From Marinobacter vinifirmus (GTDB lineage Bacteria > Pseudomonadota > Gammaproteobacteria > Pseudomonadales > Oleiphilaceae): 64,000 bases of DNA. The DNA lies in assembly GCF_002258215.1 (NCBI RefSeq), contig NZ_NEFY01000002.1, positions 248,001 to 312,000 on the forward strand. The letters are read 5' to 3'. The notes beneath the pieces are model-generated. The model did no database searches. It saw only the letters and a program-made list of their open reading frames with translations, and had not been told where the DNA came from. Every line of letters starts with the position of its first letter. Positions within the stretch are counted from its first letter, which is position 1. The translations under genes were made by a program, and so were the position numbers. Below are positions 24,076-33,332 of the stretch, one piece after another.

Positions 24076-24543
24076 ATGTCATCTGTAGCATTGAACCAAC
24101 CCATCCCTGATTTTGAAGCCGAGGCCACCGGTGAACAGGTCATCCGGCCAGCCGACCTCAAGGGCAAAAACATCGTTATCTATTTCTACCCGAAAGACAA
24201 TACACCCGGCTGCACCACCGAGGGCCAGGACTTCCGCGATCGCATGTCACAGTTCGCGGAGCTGGACACCGAAATCTTCGGTGTTTCCCGGGATGGCCTG
24301 AAGGCTCACGAGAACTTCCGGGCGAAATACGATTTCCCCTTTCACCTGATCTCAGACAAAGATGAAACCCTGTGCAAGCTGTTTGACGTCATCAAACTGA
24401 AAAAGCTCTATGGCAAGGAGCATCTTGGCATCGAACGCAGCACCTTCCTGTTCGACAAGAAAGGTGTGCTGCGCCAGGAGTGGCGGGGCGTAAAAGTGCC
24501 CGGCCACGTTGACGAAGTGCTCGAGGCCGTCAAGGCGCTCTGA
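24076..24543 (+). CDS. bcp: Thiol peroxidase, Bcp/PrxQ-type peroxiredoxin
   Basis: The 155-residue protein has the peroxidatic cysteine C46 in NTPGCTTEG. The resolving cysteine that E. coli Bcp carries five residues later is absent here (the position is Gln), while C100 in ETLCKLFD is retained. It should reduce peroxides as a 1-Cys enzyme or with C100. AAGGAG precedes the ATG. Its stop is one base from the stop of the convergent membrane-protein gene. Confidence 0.93.
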   Translation: MSSVALNQPIPDFEAEATGEQVIRPADLKGKNIVIYFYPKDNTPGCTTEGQDFRDRMSQFAELDTEIFGVSRDGLKAHENFRAKYDFPFHLISDKDETLCKLFDVIKLKKLYGKEHLGIERSTFLFDKKGVLRQEWRGVKVPGHVDEVLEAVKAL

Positions 24544-24544
24544 A

Positions 24545-25621
24545 TCAGGCTTCCTGTGCCGGTGCGGGTATGTCCTCCTGCACCGGCCACGCGGCAAACA
24601 CGGCTTTCAGCATGGTTGCCAGCGGAATCGCAAAGAACACACCCCACAAGCCCCAGATACCTCCGAAGAACAGTACCGCCACGATAATGACCACCGGGTG
24701 CAGGTTGTTAACCTCTGAAAACAGTACCGGAACAAGCACGTTGCCATCCAGCGCCTGGATAATGCCGTAAACCACCATGATCCAGATAAACTGGCTGCTC
24801 CAGCCAAAGGCGAACAAGCCGATAACGGCGACCGGCACGGTCACCACGGCGGCACCGATGTAGGGAATCACCACGCTCAGCCCCACCAGCAAAGAGAGCA
24901 GCGCAGCATAGGGCATGCCCAGCAACTTGAACGCCACGTAGGTGGTCCCGCCAACGATCAGGATTTCCACGGCTTTACCGCGCACATAGTTGGCACATTG
25001 CAGGTTAACTTCGTGCCAGATACGAACCATCATCGGGCGTTGCGGCGGCAGCAGGCGGCCAATGGAATTGACGATGAGCTCCCGGTCTTTCAGGAAGAAA
25101 AACACCAGGATCGGCACCAGCACCATATAAATCAGCAAGGCCACCAGGTCCGGAATACTGGAAAGCGAGAAAGACACCAGCCACTGGGTTGCGTGCCCTA
25201 CTTCCGCAGAGATTTCCGCGTAAATCAGGTTCACCGCCTCTTCAGAGACCAGGTGAGGATATTCCTGCGGCAACAGTGAAAGATACGACTGCAGCTCCCG
25301 GATAATCCGGGGCGCTTCGCCGGCCAGGGTGCTCACCTGCGTCCAGATAAGCGGCAGCAGGCCGAAGATAAACCCGATCAGCACACCCATAAACACCAGG
25401 AACACCGAAATAACCGCAACCGTCTGGGGAACCCCCATGCGATTCAGCTTGGACACCAGCCCTTGCAGGATAAAAGCGACAATCAGTGATGCAATGGCCG
25501 GGGCCAGCATGGCACCGAACCAGATGACGAAAATTGTTCCGGTCACCAGCAGCAAAAACAGGATGACCGCTTCTTCGTCCGAGAAATACTTGTGGGCCAG
25601 GCCCCGTAAAATTCTGACCAT
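24545..25621 (-). CDS. AI-2E/PerM-family membrane transporter
   Basis: The 358-residue protein has about eight membrane segments and the family features FFLKDRELIVNSIGRLLPP in the middle and a C-terminal block with GNVLVPVLFSEVNNLHPVVI. Members are described as putative exporters or ion/proton antiporters; the substrate here cannot be named. The gene is followed on the left by the convergent bcp and preceded, 15 bases away, by the TusA-like gene on the same strand. Confidence 0.88.
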   Translation of the reverse strand: MVRILRGLAHKYFSDEEAVILFLLLVTGTIFVIWFGAMLAPAIASLIVAFILQGLVSKLNRMGVPQTVAVISVFLVFMGVLIGFIFGLLPLIWTQVSTLAGEAPRIIRELQSYLSLLPQEYPHLVSEEAVNLIYAEISAEVGHATQWLVSFSLSSIPDLVALLIYMVLVPILVFFFLKDRELIVNSIGRLLPPQRPMMVRIWHEVNLQCANYVRGKAVEILIVGGTTYVAFKLLGMPYAALLSLLVGLSVVIPYIGAAVVTVPVAVIGLFAFGWSSQFIWIMVVYGIIQALDGNVLVPVLFSEVNNLHPVVIIVAVLFFGGIWGLWGVFFAIPLATMLKAVFAAWPVQEDIPAPAQEA

Positions 25622-25636
25622 GAAAATCTCCGGAAA

Positions 25637-25864
25637 TTAACCGCCGCACTCTATCATGAAACGATAGACGCCATTACTCTCCGATTGGCTGACAAGCCGG
25701 TGGGGCGACATGGCAACATAGGCGGGAATGTCCCGGTTAGAGCCGGCATCGGTAGCCAGCACTTCCAGCTGCTCACCCGGCGACATGCTGTTGAGCTCAA
25801 GCTTGGTCTTCAGTAACGGCATCGGGCAGCGCAGGCCGCTTGCGTCCAGACTTCGGTCAGCCAT
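25637..25864 (-). CDS. TusA-family sulfurtransferase
   Basis: The 75-residue protein has the family motif LDASGLRCPMPLLKTK with the active cysteine C13 in CPMP, the signature of TusA/SirA small sulfur carriers. It probably relays sulfur as a persulfide in tRNA thiolation or a related route. The surroundings do not identify the partner. It is the likely first gene of a pair with the PerM-like gene. Confidence 0.9.
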   Translation of the reverse strand: MADRSLDASGLRCPMPLLKTKLELNSMSPGEQLEVLATDAGSNRDIPAYVAMSPHRLVSQSESNGVYRFMIECGG

Positions 25865-26020
25865 AAGAAAAAGTTACCATTAACATTCAGTCAGTATTCA
25901 GGCACGCATTATGCCGGTGGTGTTACCCTATTGCACCTCAAGAGTTGGTAATCCAAACCAGAACTTCGAAGAGCACCACTGGTCTAACGGCCATCTGAAA
26001 CCGGGGCAGTATCGGAATCC

Positions 26021-27490
26021 ATGACGCACTCCAAAAATCGCCGAAGCAGATCGCGTTTAAGCCTGGCCCTGTCCCTGGCCGCCAGCCTGCTGACCACACC
26101 GGCTGCGCTGACCGCCAATAACTCCACACTGCCCAGCATTGGCGGCAGCGGTGGCCTGATTTCCGGCCAGCAGGAGGCCGACATCGGCCAGCAGGTGATG
26201 ACCTCCATCCGGCGCTCGGCCCCGCAGATCCAGGATCCGCTGGTTTACGACTATCTCAGTTCAATGATTTACCGGCTGGTGCCCTCGGCTCCGCTGGATG
26301 ATCGCAATCTCAGCCTGGCGCTGATCGACAGCCCTGCCCTGAACGCCTTTGCCGTGCCCGGCGGTATCGTTGGCGTGAATGGCGGGCTGTTTTTGAACGC
26401 CGCCACCGAGCAACAGTTTGCTTCGGTACTGGCCCACGAACTGGCGCACCTGAGCCAGCGTCACTTTGCCCGGCGCATGCAGCAGCAGGAAACCAGCGCA
26501 CCGCTGACCCTTGCCGGTATGATTGCCGGCATTGTGTTATCGGCAGTGACCCAGTCCGACATCGGCATTGCCGCCATTGCCGGCACCCAGGCCATCTCCA
26601 TGCAGAACATGCTGGCCTACAGTCGATCCCACGAACAGGAAGCTGACCGTGTGGGCCTGGACATCCTGGCCAGCGCCGGCATGGATCCGCGGGGCATGCC
26701 GGAAATGTTCGAGATCATGATGCGCCAGAACCGCCTGCAAGGTAATCGGCTGCCGGAATACCTTTCCACGCACCCGCTCACCCAGAGCCGGGTAGCCGAC
26801 ACCCGTAACCGGGCCGAGCAATACCCTGACGAACGAGTGCGGGATGGCCAGGAATACCATCTTGTCCGCAGCCGGCTGCAGGTGCACTACGCCCAATCCC
26901 CGGAGATTGCGATCGAAACCTTCGAGGCCTACCTGAACCGGGACGACGCCCAGCGCAACGATGCCATCCGCTATGGCCTGGCCGTGGCCTATCACGAAGC
27001 CAGGCAGTACCAGAAGGCAGAAAACATCCTGAGGGAACTGCTGGAAGACAATCCGGGGCGCATCACGTTTCAGGTCTCCCTGGCCGAAACACAGATCAGC
27101 CAGCAGCGCTTTGCCGAGGCCCGGAATCTGTTGCAGGGTGCGCTGTCACGCAATCCGGGCAACTACCCGATCAGTATGATGCTGGCCAGCGCCGAAATCG
27201 GTGACGGTAACGGCTCTGCAGCAGCGTCTGTACTCAGGGATATGAGCCGACAATATCCGCACCAGGAACAGGTCTGGCTGCGACTGGCAGAAGCGGAAGG
27301 TATGGCCCGCAATATTGTGGGCGTGCATCGGGCACGGGCAGAGTATGAGGTATTGATGGGAGACTGGCGTGCGGCCCAGCGCCAGTTGCGCCAGGCCCAG
27401 GAACTGCTGCCGGCCGGGTCTACCGAACGGCAGGTGATCAACCAGCGCCTGGGCGAAATTGCCAGCCGCCTGCAGGAAGCCCGCCAGTAA
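26021..27490 (+). CDS. bepA: Periplasmic M48 metalloprotease with TPR domain (BepA-like)
   Basis: The 489-residue protein has a signal peptide (cleavage near AALTA), an M48 peptidase domain with HELAHLSQRHF (HExxH zinc site, about residue 139) and the third ligand in SRSHEQEADRVG, then a C-terminal half with tetratricopeptide repeats. BepA degrades or assists misassembled outer-membrane proteins with the BAM complex. The length agrees with E. coli BepA (487). It is convergent with nadA. Confidence 0.93.
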   Translation: MTHSKNRRSRSRLSLALSLAASLLTTPAALTANNSTLPSIGGSGGLISGQQEADIGQQVMTSIRRSAPQIQDPLVYDYLSSMIYRLVPSAPLDDRNLSLALIDSPALNAFAVPGGIVGVNGGLFLNAATEQQFASVLAHELAHLSQRHFARRMQQQETSAPLTLAGMIAGIVLSAVTQSDIGIAAIAGTQAISMQNMLAYSRSHEQEADRVGLDILASAGMDPRGMPEMFEIMMRQNRLQGNRLPEYLSTHPLTQSRVADTRNRAEQYPDERVRDGQEYHLVRSRLQVHYAQSPEIAIETFEAYLNRDDAQRNDAIRYGLAVAYHEARQYQKAENILRELLEDNPGRITFQVSLAETQISQQRFAEARNLLQGALSRNPGNYPISMMLASAEIGDGNGSAAASVLRDMSRQYPHQEQVWLRLAEAEGMARNIVGVHRARAEYEVLMGDWRAAQRQLRQAQELLPAGSTERQVINQRLGEIASRLQEARQ

Positions 27491-27508
27491 TAACGGGCAA
27501 GGCTGAAA

Positions 27509-28570
27509 TCAGGCGTTGCCTGCGGCCTTCAGGTTCATATTGGCGGTAAAGTCCAGCATACGGCGCAGGGGGCGCAGGGCATCCTCACGCAATGCATCGT
27601 CTACCAGCACTTCCTGGTCACCGGTTTCCAGCACATGCAGCAGGTTTTCGAGCCCGTTCATGGCCATCCAGGGGCAATGGGCACAGCTGCGGCAGGTAGC
27701 GCCGTTTCCGGCAGTCGGGGCTTCAATCAAAGTCTTGTTCGGCGCCAGCTGCTGCATCTTGTAGAAGATGCCGTTGTCGGTGGCGACAATGAACTCTTCA
27801 TTCGGCAGGGTCTGCACCGCGTTAATCAGCTGGGACGTTGAACCCACCACATCCGCCATCTGCACCACGGCATCCGGTGATTCCGGGTGCACCAGCACGG
27901 CGGCATCCGGGTACAGGGCCTTGAGGTCTTCCAGGCCGCGGAACTTGAATTCCTCGTGCACAATGCAGGAGCCGTCCCACAGCAGCACATCGGCGCCCGT
28001 GGTCTTCTGCACGTAGTGGCCCAGGTGTTTGTCTGGCGCCCACAGGATTTTCTCGCCCCGGGCATCCAGGTGCTCAACAATAGCCTGGGCACAGCTGGAG
28101 GTAACCACCCAGTCTGCCCTCGCCTTCACGGCCGCCGAAGTATTGGCGTAGACCACCACGGTGCGGTCCGGATGCTGGTCGCAGAACTCGGAGAACTCGT
28201 CCGCGGGGCAGCCCACGTCCAGCGAGCAGGTCGCTTCCAGGGTGGGCATAAGCACACGCTTTTCCGGATTAAGGATCTTGGCGGTCTCACCCATGAAGCG
28301 GACGCCTGCCACCACAACCGTAGACGCGGGATGCTGGTTGCCAAAGCGGGCCATTTCCAGCGAGTCTGCCACACAACCACCGGTTTCCTCAGCCAGTCGC
28401 TGGATGTCCGGGTCTGTGTAGTAATGCGCAACCAGCACGGCATCCTTCTCCTTGAGGGCATCTTTGATGCGCGCCTCGAGGTCGGCCTTTTCACTGTCGC
28501 TCAAAGGCTTGGGCTCGGCCTGGTGGGCCAGGTGTTCCTGAACAAGGATACGGTCTTGCGCTCGTGTCAT
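27509..28570 (-). CDS. nadA: Quinolinate synthase A
   Basis: The 353-residue protein has the NadA features [31 protein letters not shown], and a C-terminal [10 protein letters not shown]; cysteines in ATCSLDVGC, in SSCAQAI and in the C-terminal motif can bind the 4Fe-4S cluster. It condenses iminoaspartate with dihydroxyacetone phosphate to quinolinate for NAD synthesis. The ribosome-binding site is weak (AGAGA). It follows the tRNA-Lys pair, but a terminator separates them. Confidence 0.96.
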   Translation of the reverse strand: MTRAQDRILVQEHLAHQAEPKPLSDSEKADLEARIKDALKEKDAVLVAHYYTDPDIQRLAEETGGCVADSLEMARFGNQHPASTVVVAGVRFMGETAKILNPEKRVLMPTLEATCSLDVGCPADEFSEFCDQHPDRTVVVYANTSAAVKARADWVVTSSCAQAIVEHLDARGEKILWAPDKHLGHYVQKTTGADVLLWDGSCIVHEEFKFRGLEDLKALYPDAAVLVHPESPDAVVQMADVVGSTSQLINAVQTLPNEEFIVATDNGIFYKMQQLAPNKTLIEAPTAGNGATCRSCAHCPWMAMNGLENLLHVLETGDQEVLVDDALREDALRPLRRMLDFTANMNLKAAGNA

Positions 28571-28710
28571 CGCTGGATCTCTGAAATACGTTTACCGCCA
28601 GAGTATATCACTTCCCCACCGCATTTCATCGGCCTGCAATATACCCGTGATAAAGCCCTGAGTGGCTGCCTGGGCTGATTCAAAGATGGTGGCCCGACAG
28701 GCAAAAAAAA

Positions 28711-28726
28711 AGAGCCCGAAGGCTCT
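28711..28726. terminator. Terminator of the tRNA-Lys transcript
   Basis: AGAGCC-CGAA-GGCTCT is flanked by an A-run on the left and a T-run on the right, so it works in either direction. It lies 39 bases downstream of the second tRNA on the minus strand. Confidence 0.9.
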
Positions 28727-28764
28727 TTTTTTCAACCGAATTGCCCTGAGGCACTCCGGTTTGT

Positions 28765-28840
28765 TGGTGGGTCGTGAAGGATTCGAACCTTCGACCAATT
28801 GGTTAAAAGCCAACTGCTCTACCAACTGAGCTAACGACCC
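28765..28840 (-). tRNA. tRNA-Lys (UUU), second copy in the transcript
   Basis: The 76-base gene reads GGGTCGTTAGCTCAGTTGG at its 5' end, has the anticodon loop CTTTTAA (anticodon TTT) and ends with an encoded CCA. The acceptor, D, anticodon and T stems all pair (GGGTCG with CGACCC; T arm with GGTTCGAATCC). It is identical to the copy at 28903. Confidence 0.98.
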
Positions 28841-28902
28841 GTAACTGTTTTGCCGGCTTTTCATCCGGCGAACACCCGCGTTGGTTTCGGGCATTCTGTG
28901 TT

Positions 28903-28978
28903 TGGTGGGTCGTGAAGGATTCGAACCTTCGACCAATTGGTTAAAAGCCAACTGCTCTACCAACTGAGCTAACGACCC
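28903..28978 (-). tRNA. tRNA-Lys (UUU), first copy in the transcript
   Basis: This 76-base gene is identical to the one at 28765, with anticodon TTT and encoded CCA. The copies are 62 bases apart and probably transcribed together from the promoter at 28992-29019. Confidence 0.98.
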
Positions 28979-28991
28979 AAACGAGGCGCAC

Positions 28992-29019
28992 ATATTACTG
29001 AATTTTTTTTGGTGATCAA
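28992..29019 (-). promoter_or_regulatory. Probable sigma-70 promoter of the tRNA-Lys pair
   Basis: On the minus strand TTGATC and TAATAT are 16 bases apart, with an A-rich spacer. A GC-rich discriminator (GTGCGCC) follows the -10 box, as in stringently controlled stable-RNA promoters. The mature tRNA begins 13 bases after the -10 box. Confidence 0.65.
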
Positions 29020-29090
29020 CCCCTTTTTTCGGGAATCTTTATATTTTTTTCCTGACTGATCACCCGACAACCAGATCGTTCAATGTGCGA

Positions 29091-29837
29091 TCAACTTCCT
29101 GCACTGTCCAGGTATTTTTTAGCCAGGTCTGCGGCAGACGACTGCGGATAACGATCGACCACGCTCTGCATCCGGCGCACGGCTTCGTCTTTCTCGCCCA
29201 GCCGATCCAGCGCGACACCCAGCTTGTAGACCGCATCTGGCGCTTTGCGGTGATCACTGTAGCGGGTTGCCACAATCGTGAACGCCTGCTTTGCCTGCTC
29301 GGGCTGCGGCTTTGCCAGATAAACCTCACCCAGCCAGTAATAGGCATTCACGGTAAGGTCGCCTTCGGGATACTTGTCGACAAAGTCATACAGCCGTGAA
29401 ATGGCGGTGTCGTAATCCTTGTCGTTACGGATCAGGCTGATGATCTCGTCGTAGGCCTGCTTTTCATCCGCTTCCGGAGACCGGTAAACCTTCTCCGGCT
29501 GTACCGGCTGCGAGCCACTGCCCCCTGAAGCGTCCGCTGCCCCGCCTGAACTTGCGGCAGCAGGCTCCGGACGCGCTTCGATCGCCTTGGAGAGATCCAG
29601 GATACGCTGGTCCAGGTCGACATACCGATCCCGGCCCTGCTGTTGCAACCGGCTGATTTCGTGCTGCTGCTCTTCAACCCTGCCCTGCAGGCGGCGAACA
29701 TCGCCCTGCAACTGCTGGATCATGTAGAACAGTTCGGCACTGCTCTGGGAGGAGACATTCGACGACTGTGCCTGAACGACTCCCGCCAGGCCAAGGCCCA
29801 GCGGGATCAGCACGGTCGCCATGAGCTGTTTTCTCAT
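29091..29837 (-). CDS. cpoB: Cell division coordinator CpoB (YbgF)
   Basis: The 248-residue periplasmic protein has a signal peptide (cleavage near VVQA-QS), a coiled-coil trimerisation region (about residues 30-80) and a C-terminal tetratricopeptide domain with LIRNDKDYDTAISRLYDFVD and YYWLGEVYLAKPQPEQA. It links peptidoglycan synthesis with Tol-Pal constriction of the outer membrane. It is the last gene of the tol-pal operon. In several pseudomonads queE and queC follow here; they are absent from this site. Confidence 0.94.
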   Translation of the reverse strand: MRKQLMATVLIPLGLGLAGVVQAQSSNVSSQSSAELFYMIQQLQGDVRRLQGRVEEQQHEISRLQQQGRDRYVDLDQRILDLSKAIEARPEPAAASSGGAADASGGSGSQPVQPEKVYRSPEADEKQAYDEIISLIRNDKDYDTAISRLYDFVDKYPEGDLTVNAYYWLGEVYLAKPQPEQAKQAFTIVATRYSDHRKAPDAVYKLGVALDRLGEKDEAVRRMQSVVDRYPQSSAADLAKKYLDSAGS

Positions 29838-29862
29838 GGGCCCGTCCGGTTAATCAGAAGGT

Positions 29863-30432
29863 TTACTGGAAAATCAGCTCTACGCGACGGTTCTGCGCCC
29901 GGGCGCTGTCGGAAGTGCCACGTACAGCCGGCTTCTCTTCTCCGTAGCTTACGGTTTCCATCTGGCCACGGGAAGCCCCGTTCACAATCAGGAAACGCTG
30001 GATAGCATTGGCACGGCGTTCACCCAGGGCCAGGTTGTACTCCTTGGTGCCGCGATCATCGGCGTGGCCTTCCAGGCGAACCTGCTGGCGCGGATTGTCT
30101 GCCAGGTAGCGAGCGTGGGCAACCAGCACGTCACGGGCTTCCTGCTTGATTTCGGAAGTATCGAAATCGAAGTAGAAGGTTGTGATATCACGCAGGGCCT
30201 GCTGCTCGGCCTGCTCACGGGCAGCCTGACGCTCTTCGTCGCTCAGAACACCGGAGGAAACGCCATCGCCATCGTCGCCACCATATACCGTAGAGCCGTC
30301 ATCACCGCCGATAGCCTGGACGTCAGAACCGTAGGCTTCGTCTTCCATGTTTTCGCCGGTGGAGCTACAGCCTGCTACCAGTCCGGCAGAAAGTACCATA
30401 GCGAACACTTTTGTTGAGAATGACAGTTTCAT
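29863..30432 (-). CDS. pal: Peptidoglycan-associated lipoprotein Pal
   Basis: The 189-residue protein has a lipoprotein signal with lipobox VAGC and a C-terminal OmpA-like domain containing FYFDFDTSEIKQEARDVL and NLALGERRANAIQRFL, which bind peptidoglycan. It anchors the outer membrane to the wall and interacts with TolB. It lies between tolB and cpoB, the conserved order. The acidic, Gly-rich linker after the lipidated cysteine is normal for the family. Confidence 0.96.
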   Translation of the reverse strand: MKLSFSTKVFAMVLSAGLVAGCSSTGENMEDEAYGSDVQAIGGDDGSTVYGGDDGDGVSSGVLSDEERQAAREQAEQQALRDITTFYFDFDTSEIKQEARDVLVAHARYLADNPRQQVRLEGHADDRGTKEYNLALGERRANAIQRFLIVNGASRGQMETVSYGEEKPAVRGTSDSARAQNRRVELIFQ

Positions 30433-30491
30433 ACTTCCTTTCCCTCTTTTTGAGTTTGCTTAAACCAGTTTTTCTGCCCGCGCTAACAGCC

Positions 30492-31814
30492 TCAGCGGGT
30501 GATCGGCCCCCAGGCCGGTTCTCTTACATCGCCATCGGCCGCAGGCAGGCTGTAGGCCGCACCGCCGTCGGCAGAAACAACGGTCAACACGCTGGCTCCG
30601 TTCTGGCCGGTGGCATAGATCAGCAGTCGGCCATTGGGCGACACACTGGGTGATTCATCCGATTCGGTGCGGGTGATAATGCTTTCGTCACCGGTTTTCA
30701 GGTTGGTGCGGGCAATGTGGAATGCCCGGTCCCGCTGGTGCACGTAATACACGTACTCACCCTTGTTATCCGGCCGAGGCCGTGCGTTGTAACGACTGCC
30801 GAAGGTGATCCGGCGCGGCTCGGCACCCGGGCGCTCCATGAAGTAGATCTGCGGGCCACCGGAACGGTCCGAGGTAAAGTAAATGCCCTTGTTGGCATAG
30901 TCCCAGGCCGGCTCGGTGTCGATGGCCCAGTGGTTGGTCAGCTTGGTGGTTTTCCGGCTGGCCAGGTCCATCTGGTAGATTTCCGCATTGCCGTCACGGG
31001 ACAGGGTCATCAACAGGGACTGACCGTCTTCCGACCAGGCCGGGGCCGAGTTCAGGCCGGAGAAATCCGCTACCTTGTCCCGCTGTCCGGAAGACAGCTC
31101 GTGCACGTAGATGGCTGGCTTGCCAGTTTCGAACGACACATAGGCCAGCTTCTTGCCGTCCGGCGACCAGGCCGGGGACAGAATCGGCTCACGGCTTTCC
31201 AGCCGGATTTTTGCCCGCTTGCCGTCCACGTCACTGACCTGGAGCCGGTAACGCATCTGGTCGCCCTCACCGCTCACCGTCACATAGGCGAGCTTGGTGG
31301 AGAACACGCCCGGCTCTCCGGTAATGGCTTCGTAAATGCGGTCGCTGATGTGATGCGCCAGGGTGCGGACGCTGCCAACACCGGCAGCTGCGGTCTCACC
31401 CAGGATCCGCTTCTCCTGGTTTACATCAAACAGTTCATAGCGGGCATGAACCCTGTCGCCACTGCGGGTCAGTTCGCCTACCAGCACATAGCGCTGGCCG
31501 AGCATGCGCCAGTCCCGGAAGTACACATCCGAACCCTTCGATGGCAGGCTCAGCATTTTCGAGGGCTCAAGCGTGCGGAACTCACCGCTCATGGTGAGGT
31601 CGCCCTGCACGATGCTGCTCACCTTGTCGCCCGGCGGCATGGCGCCGCTTTCGGCAAACGGCACAACCGACACCGGAATGGCCGAGTTCGCTCCTTCGGT
31701 TATCCGGATCAGCAGCTCGGCGCTGGCGTTACCTGCCGACAGCATCATCGCTGCCAGCCAGCCGGTCAGGAGCATTTTCACGGTTGTTTTATGGCAACTC
31801 GTTTTTTGTGTCAT
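30492..31814 (-). CDS. tolB: Tol-Pal system translocation protein TolB
   Basis: The 440-residue periplasmic protein has an N-terminal signal region, then the TolB N-terminal domain (LLIRITEGANSAIPVSVVPF) and a six-bladed beta-propeller with repeated SPAWSPDGKKLAYVS-type units. ATG 31814 follows AGGGA; a GTG at 31832 overlaps the tolA stop and is possible. It passes between TolA and Pal during envelope constriction. Position between tolA and pal is conserved. Confidence 0.95.
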   Translation of the reverse strand: MTQKTSCHKTTVKMLLTGWLAAMMLSAGNASAELLIRITEGANSAIPVSVVPFAESGAMPPGDKVSSIVQGDLTMSGEFRTLEPSKMLSLPSKGSDVYFRDWRMLGQRYVLVGELTRSGDRVHARYELFDVNQEKRILGETAAAGVGSVRTLAHHISDRIYEAITGEPGVFSTKLAYVTVSGEGDQMRYRLQVSDVDGKRAKIRLESREPILSPAWSPDGKKLAYVSFETGKPAIYVHELSSGQRDKVADFSGLNSAPAWSEDGQSLLMTLSRDGNAEIYQMDLASRKTTKLTNHWAIDTEPAWDYANKGIYFTSDRSGGPQIYFMERPGAEPRRITFGSRYNARPRPDNKGEYVYYVHQRDRAFHIARTNLKTGDESIITRTESDESPSVSPNGRLLIYATGQNGASVLTVVSADGGAAYSLPAADGDVREPAWGPITR

Positions 31815-31828
31815 ATCAGTCCCTGGCC

Positions 31829-32836
31829 TCACCGCAGGCGTTGCGGATTGAATTCAATCGTAAACTGGCGGAAGTACCGCTCGAAAGTATCCCTGTCGTC
31901 CGGTACCGGGTAGCGGTTAAGTGAGCGGGCCGCACCCAGCGCCGAGTTATCGAATGCTGTATTGCCACTACTGCTGACCAGCCGCACATTGGCGAGTTCC
32001 CCGGTCGGCAACAGGGTAATCTGTAGCCTGGCCACCATGTTCTCTGTGGCGGAAGACGGCGGATACCAGGCCTGGCTCAGACGGTCCCGAATCAGGGCCT
32101 GGTATTTTTCGCTGTCACTGAGCATCTGGGCTTCCCGGGCTCGTGCCGCTGCCGCCTCCTGCTGGCGCCGTGCTTCTGCCTCCCGCTCCTGGCGGGCCTG
32201 CTCAGCCAGCGCTTCCAGCTGCTGTTCTTTCAGGCGGCGCTCGGCTTCTTTGCGCTTACGCTCCGCCTCTTCCCGGGCTTGCTGTTCCTGGCGCTGGCGT
32301 TCGGCCTCCTCACGGCGGCGCTGCTCTTCTTCCGCCTTACGCTTAGCCTCTTCGCGGGCACGCTGCTCCTGCTCGGCTTTCTGGCGAGCACGCTCCTTCG
32401 CCTCGGCTTCCGCTTTCTGGCGGGCGGCTTCTTTCTCGCGAGCCTGTTGCTCGGCCAGCTCCCGGGCTTTCGCCTCCTGCTGTTTGCGCTCCTGCTCTCG
32501 CTTGCGAGCCTGCTCTTCGGCCTCTTTGCGCCTGGCTTCTTCCTGTTGCCGTTTGCGCTCGGCTTCCGCTTGCTGCCGCTCTTTCTCTTCCTGCAAGCGA
32601 CGCTCTTCTTCCTTGTCGCGCTGATCCTGCTCGTCGACCACCGGGCTGGGCTTGGGCTCGGGGCTTACCAGCCTTGCCGAGATACTGCGGGGCTCCGGTT
32701 CCTGTACAGGATTGGTCCACGACCAGCCAGCCAGGGCAATCACCAGAAGCAGCACATGCAGCGCCACCGATAACACAACCGGCGACTTCCACGGCGGCGT
32801 ATCGGTACTGATCGTTTCCCGTTCGTGACCTGTCAC
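31829..32836 (-). CDS. tolA: Cell-envelope protein TolA
   Basis: The 335-residue protein has one N-terminal membrane helix (about residues 18-40, VVLSVALHVLLLVIALAGW), a long Lys/Glu/Arg/Ala/Gln coiled coil (about residues 70-240) and a C-terminal TolA domain with YQALIRDRLSQAWYPP. It transmits TolQR energy through the periplasm. It begins at GTG 32836. The repetitive coiled-coil region gives long open frames on the opposite strand, which are not genes. Confidence 0.94.
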   Translation of the reverse strand: MTGHERETISTDTPPWKSPVVLSVALHVLLLVIALAGWSWTNPVQEPEPRSISARLVSPEPKPSPVVDEQDQRDKEEERRLQEEKERQQAEAERKRQQEEARRKEAEEQARKREQERKQQEAKARELAEQQAREKEAARQKAEAEAKERARQKAEQEQRAREEAKRKAEEEQRRREEAERQRQEQQAREEAERKRKEAERRLKEQQLEALAEQARQEREAEARRQQEAAAARAREAQMLSDSEKYQALIRDRLSQAWYPPSSATENMVARLQITLLPTGELANVRLVSSSGNTAFDNSALGAARSLNRYPVPDDRDTFERYFRQFTIEFNPQRLR

Positions 32837-32854
32837 AACTCGTTCGCCACCTTG

Positions 32855-33301
32855 TTACGGGTTAGTGTCGGGCATGTCTGTGATAAGTCCAACGCCGCTG
32901 GCGCCGGCCGCCTGCAATGCTGCCATCAGGCGCACCACAACACCGTAATCCACAAACTCGTCCCCGCGTACCATGATTTCACTGTTGGCCCGCTGGGAAA
33001 GAATCTTCGCCACCTGGTCGGTCACTTCGTCCAGCGACATCGGATCGCCGCCACGATCACCTACTTCCAGGTAATAGGCGCCATTGGCATCCACAGACAC
33101 GGTAATGGATTCCACGTCTTTGTCCTGCTGGATGGGGTCAGACGTGGTCTCCGGCAAATCCACCTTCACCCCCTGGGTGAGCATGGGCGCCGTCACCATA
33201 AAGATCACCAGCAGCACCAGCATTACGTCAATGTAGGGCACCACGTTGATTTCCGACATCGGCCTGCGCCGCTGCTGGGGCATCATTCCCATGCCTTTCA
33301 T
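32855..33301 (-). CDS. tolR: Tol-Pal motor subunit TolR
   Basis: The 148-residue protein is an ExbD/TolR member with one membrane helix, NVVPYIDVMLVLLVIFMVTA, which includes the essential aspartate (D25), and a periplasmic domain. With TolQ it uses the proton gradient to drive TolA. The gene lies between tolQ and tolA with short gaps (18 and 31 bases). Confidence 0.96.
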   Translation of the reverse strand: MKGMGMMPQQRRRPMSEINVVPYIDVMLVLLVIFMVTAPMLTQGVKVDLPETTSDPIQQDKDVESITVSVDANGAYYLEVGDRGGDPMSLDEVTDQVAKILSQRANSEIMVRGDEFVDYGVVVRLMAALQAAGASGVGLITDMPDTNP

Positions 33302-33332
33302 ACCGTTTCTCCCATTTGCCCGGTGTCAGCCA

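Noticed and set aside
28592-28993. Minus-strand open frame with two repeats of SLAQLVEQLAFNQLVEGSN
   Set aside because: It is the translation of the two identical tRNA-Lys genes, a well-known artefact.
31962-32624. Ser/Arg/Ala-rich plus-strand frame
   Set aside because: It is the complement of the repetitive TolA coiled coil.
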